Source: an uncultured Ruminococcus sp.
GTDB taxonomy: Bacteria; Bacillota; Clostridia; Oscillospirales; Ruminococcaceae
Direction: 5' to 3'
Assembly: GCA_937926145.1 (NCBI GenBank)
Contig: CALANW010000072.1
Coordinates: forward strand, 1-14,479
Length of the DNA stretch: 14,479 bases
The translations under genes and the position numbers were made by a program. Position 1 is the stretch's first letter. Each line of letters begins with the position of its first letter. Below are positions 14,308 to 14,479 of the stretch, piece by piece. The notes beneath the pieces were generated by a model that saw only the letters and a list, made by a program, of their open reading frames with translations, made no database searches and was not told the DNA's origin.

Positions 14308-14479
14308 CGGGGAAGCCCCGCGGCAGGTTCGCGCTGCGCTTCACTTCGTTTCGCTTTGTTCGCGTAGGAAATTTAGTTTATGGTCGCGAAGAGAGAATTT
14401 GAGTGATCATTGACTATTGGAGTGGCGGGGAAGCCCCCGCTGGCGGTTCGCGCTGCGCTTCACTTAGTTTCGCTTTGTT
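14308..14479. repeat. Tandem GC-rich repeat, units C and D, running off the window
   Basis: These two units are of the family seen at 12383-12589, about 118 bases apart (CCCC blocks at 14316 and 14434). Unit C starts at the base after the ANTAR stop codon with CGGGGAAGCCCCG, then GTTCGCGCTGCGCTTCACTT, then GAAATTTAGTTTATGGTCGC. Unit D is cut by the window end, so more copies may follow. Confidence 0.85.

Noticed and set aside
1..14479. tRNA, rRNA or prophage genes
   Set aside because: I saw no cloverleaf with the conserved T-loop bases, no rRNA sequence and no phage-like genes on either strand.

Overview
The window looks like a chromosomal segment of a low-to-moderate GC anaerobic Firmicute, most like Ruminococcus or a related member of the Oscillospirales. 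The evidence is a four-subunit ferredoxin-dependent 2-oxoacid oxidoreductase operon, a DUF1836 regulator, the typical Firmicute pair Asp23/Gls24 plus DAK2-type (FakA/YloV) kinase, AGGAGG-type ribosome binding sites throughout, and sigma-A-like promoters. The assignment rests on gene content and remembered family features only; no search was run.

Layout. Positions 1-623 hold a dispersed repeat copy (9-156), a G-rich inverted repeat (241-327) and no credible gene. A 92-residue orphan protein (624-902) ends in a strong terminator. On the minus strand, 4496 down to 1229 is a compact five-gene operon: a P-loop ATPase, then the delta (ferredoxin), alpha, beta and gamma subunits of a Vor/Kor-type 2-oxoacid:ferredoxin oxidoreductase. 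It has a near-perfect promoter at 4534-4562 and a terminator at 1191-1221. A DUF1836 regulator (4683-5270, plus) is transcribed divergently from it.

Positions 5271-6141, between the convergent 3' ends of the DUF1836 gene and fakA, hold a large imperfect inverted repeat (about 5320-6075). It is built from copies of a dispersed repeat related to the one at the window start. Each copy carries a hairpin whose loop is conserved while its stem differs. Next come fakA (6142-7776, minus) and its Asp23/Gls24 partner (7819-8178, minus), from a promoter at 8210-8238.

The right half is all plus strand: a 1310-residue membrane hybrid sensor kinase (8444-12376), a DMT/EamA transporter (12664-13527) and an ANTAR RNA-binding regulator whose receiver domain has lost its phosphoacceptor aspartate (13735-14307). 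Both signalling genes are followed, within 0-6 bases of the stop codon, by tandem 116-118 bp GC-rich repeats of one family.

How the genes relate. The oxidoreductase operon probably oxidises 2-oxoacids to acyl-CoA (or the reverse) with ferredoxin; the role of its ATPase is unknown. FakA with Asp23 belongs to fatty-acid/phospholipid and envelope functions. The sensor kinase and ANTAR protein are both signal-transduction genes, but nothing in the sequence proves that they form a pair. The most unusual material is the repeat DNA: the stem-variable, loop-conserved hairpin family and the tandem repeats abutting stop codons.
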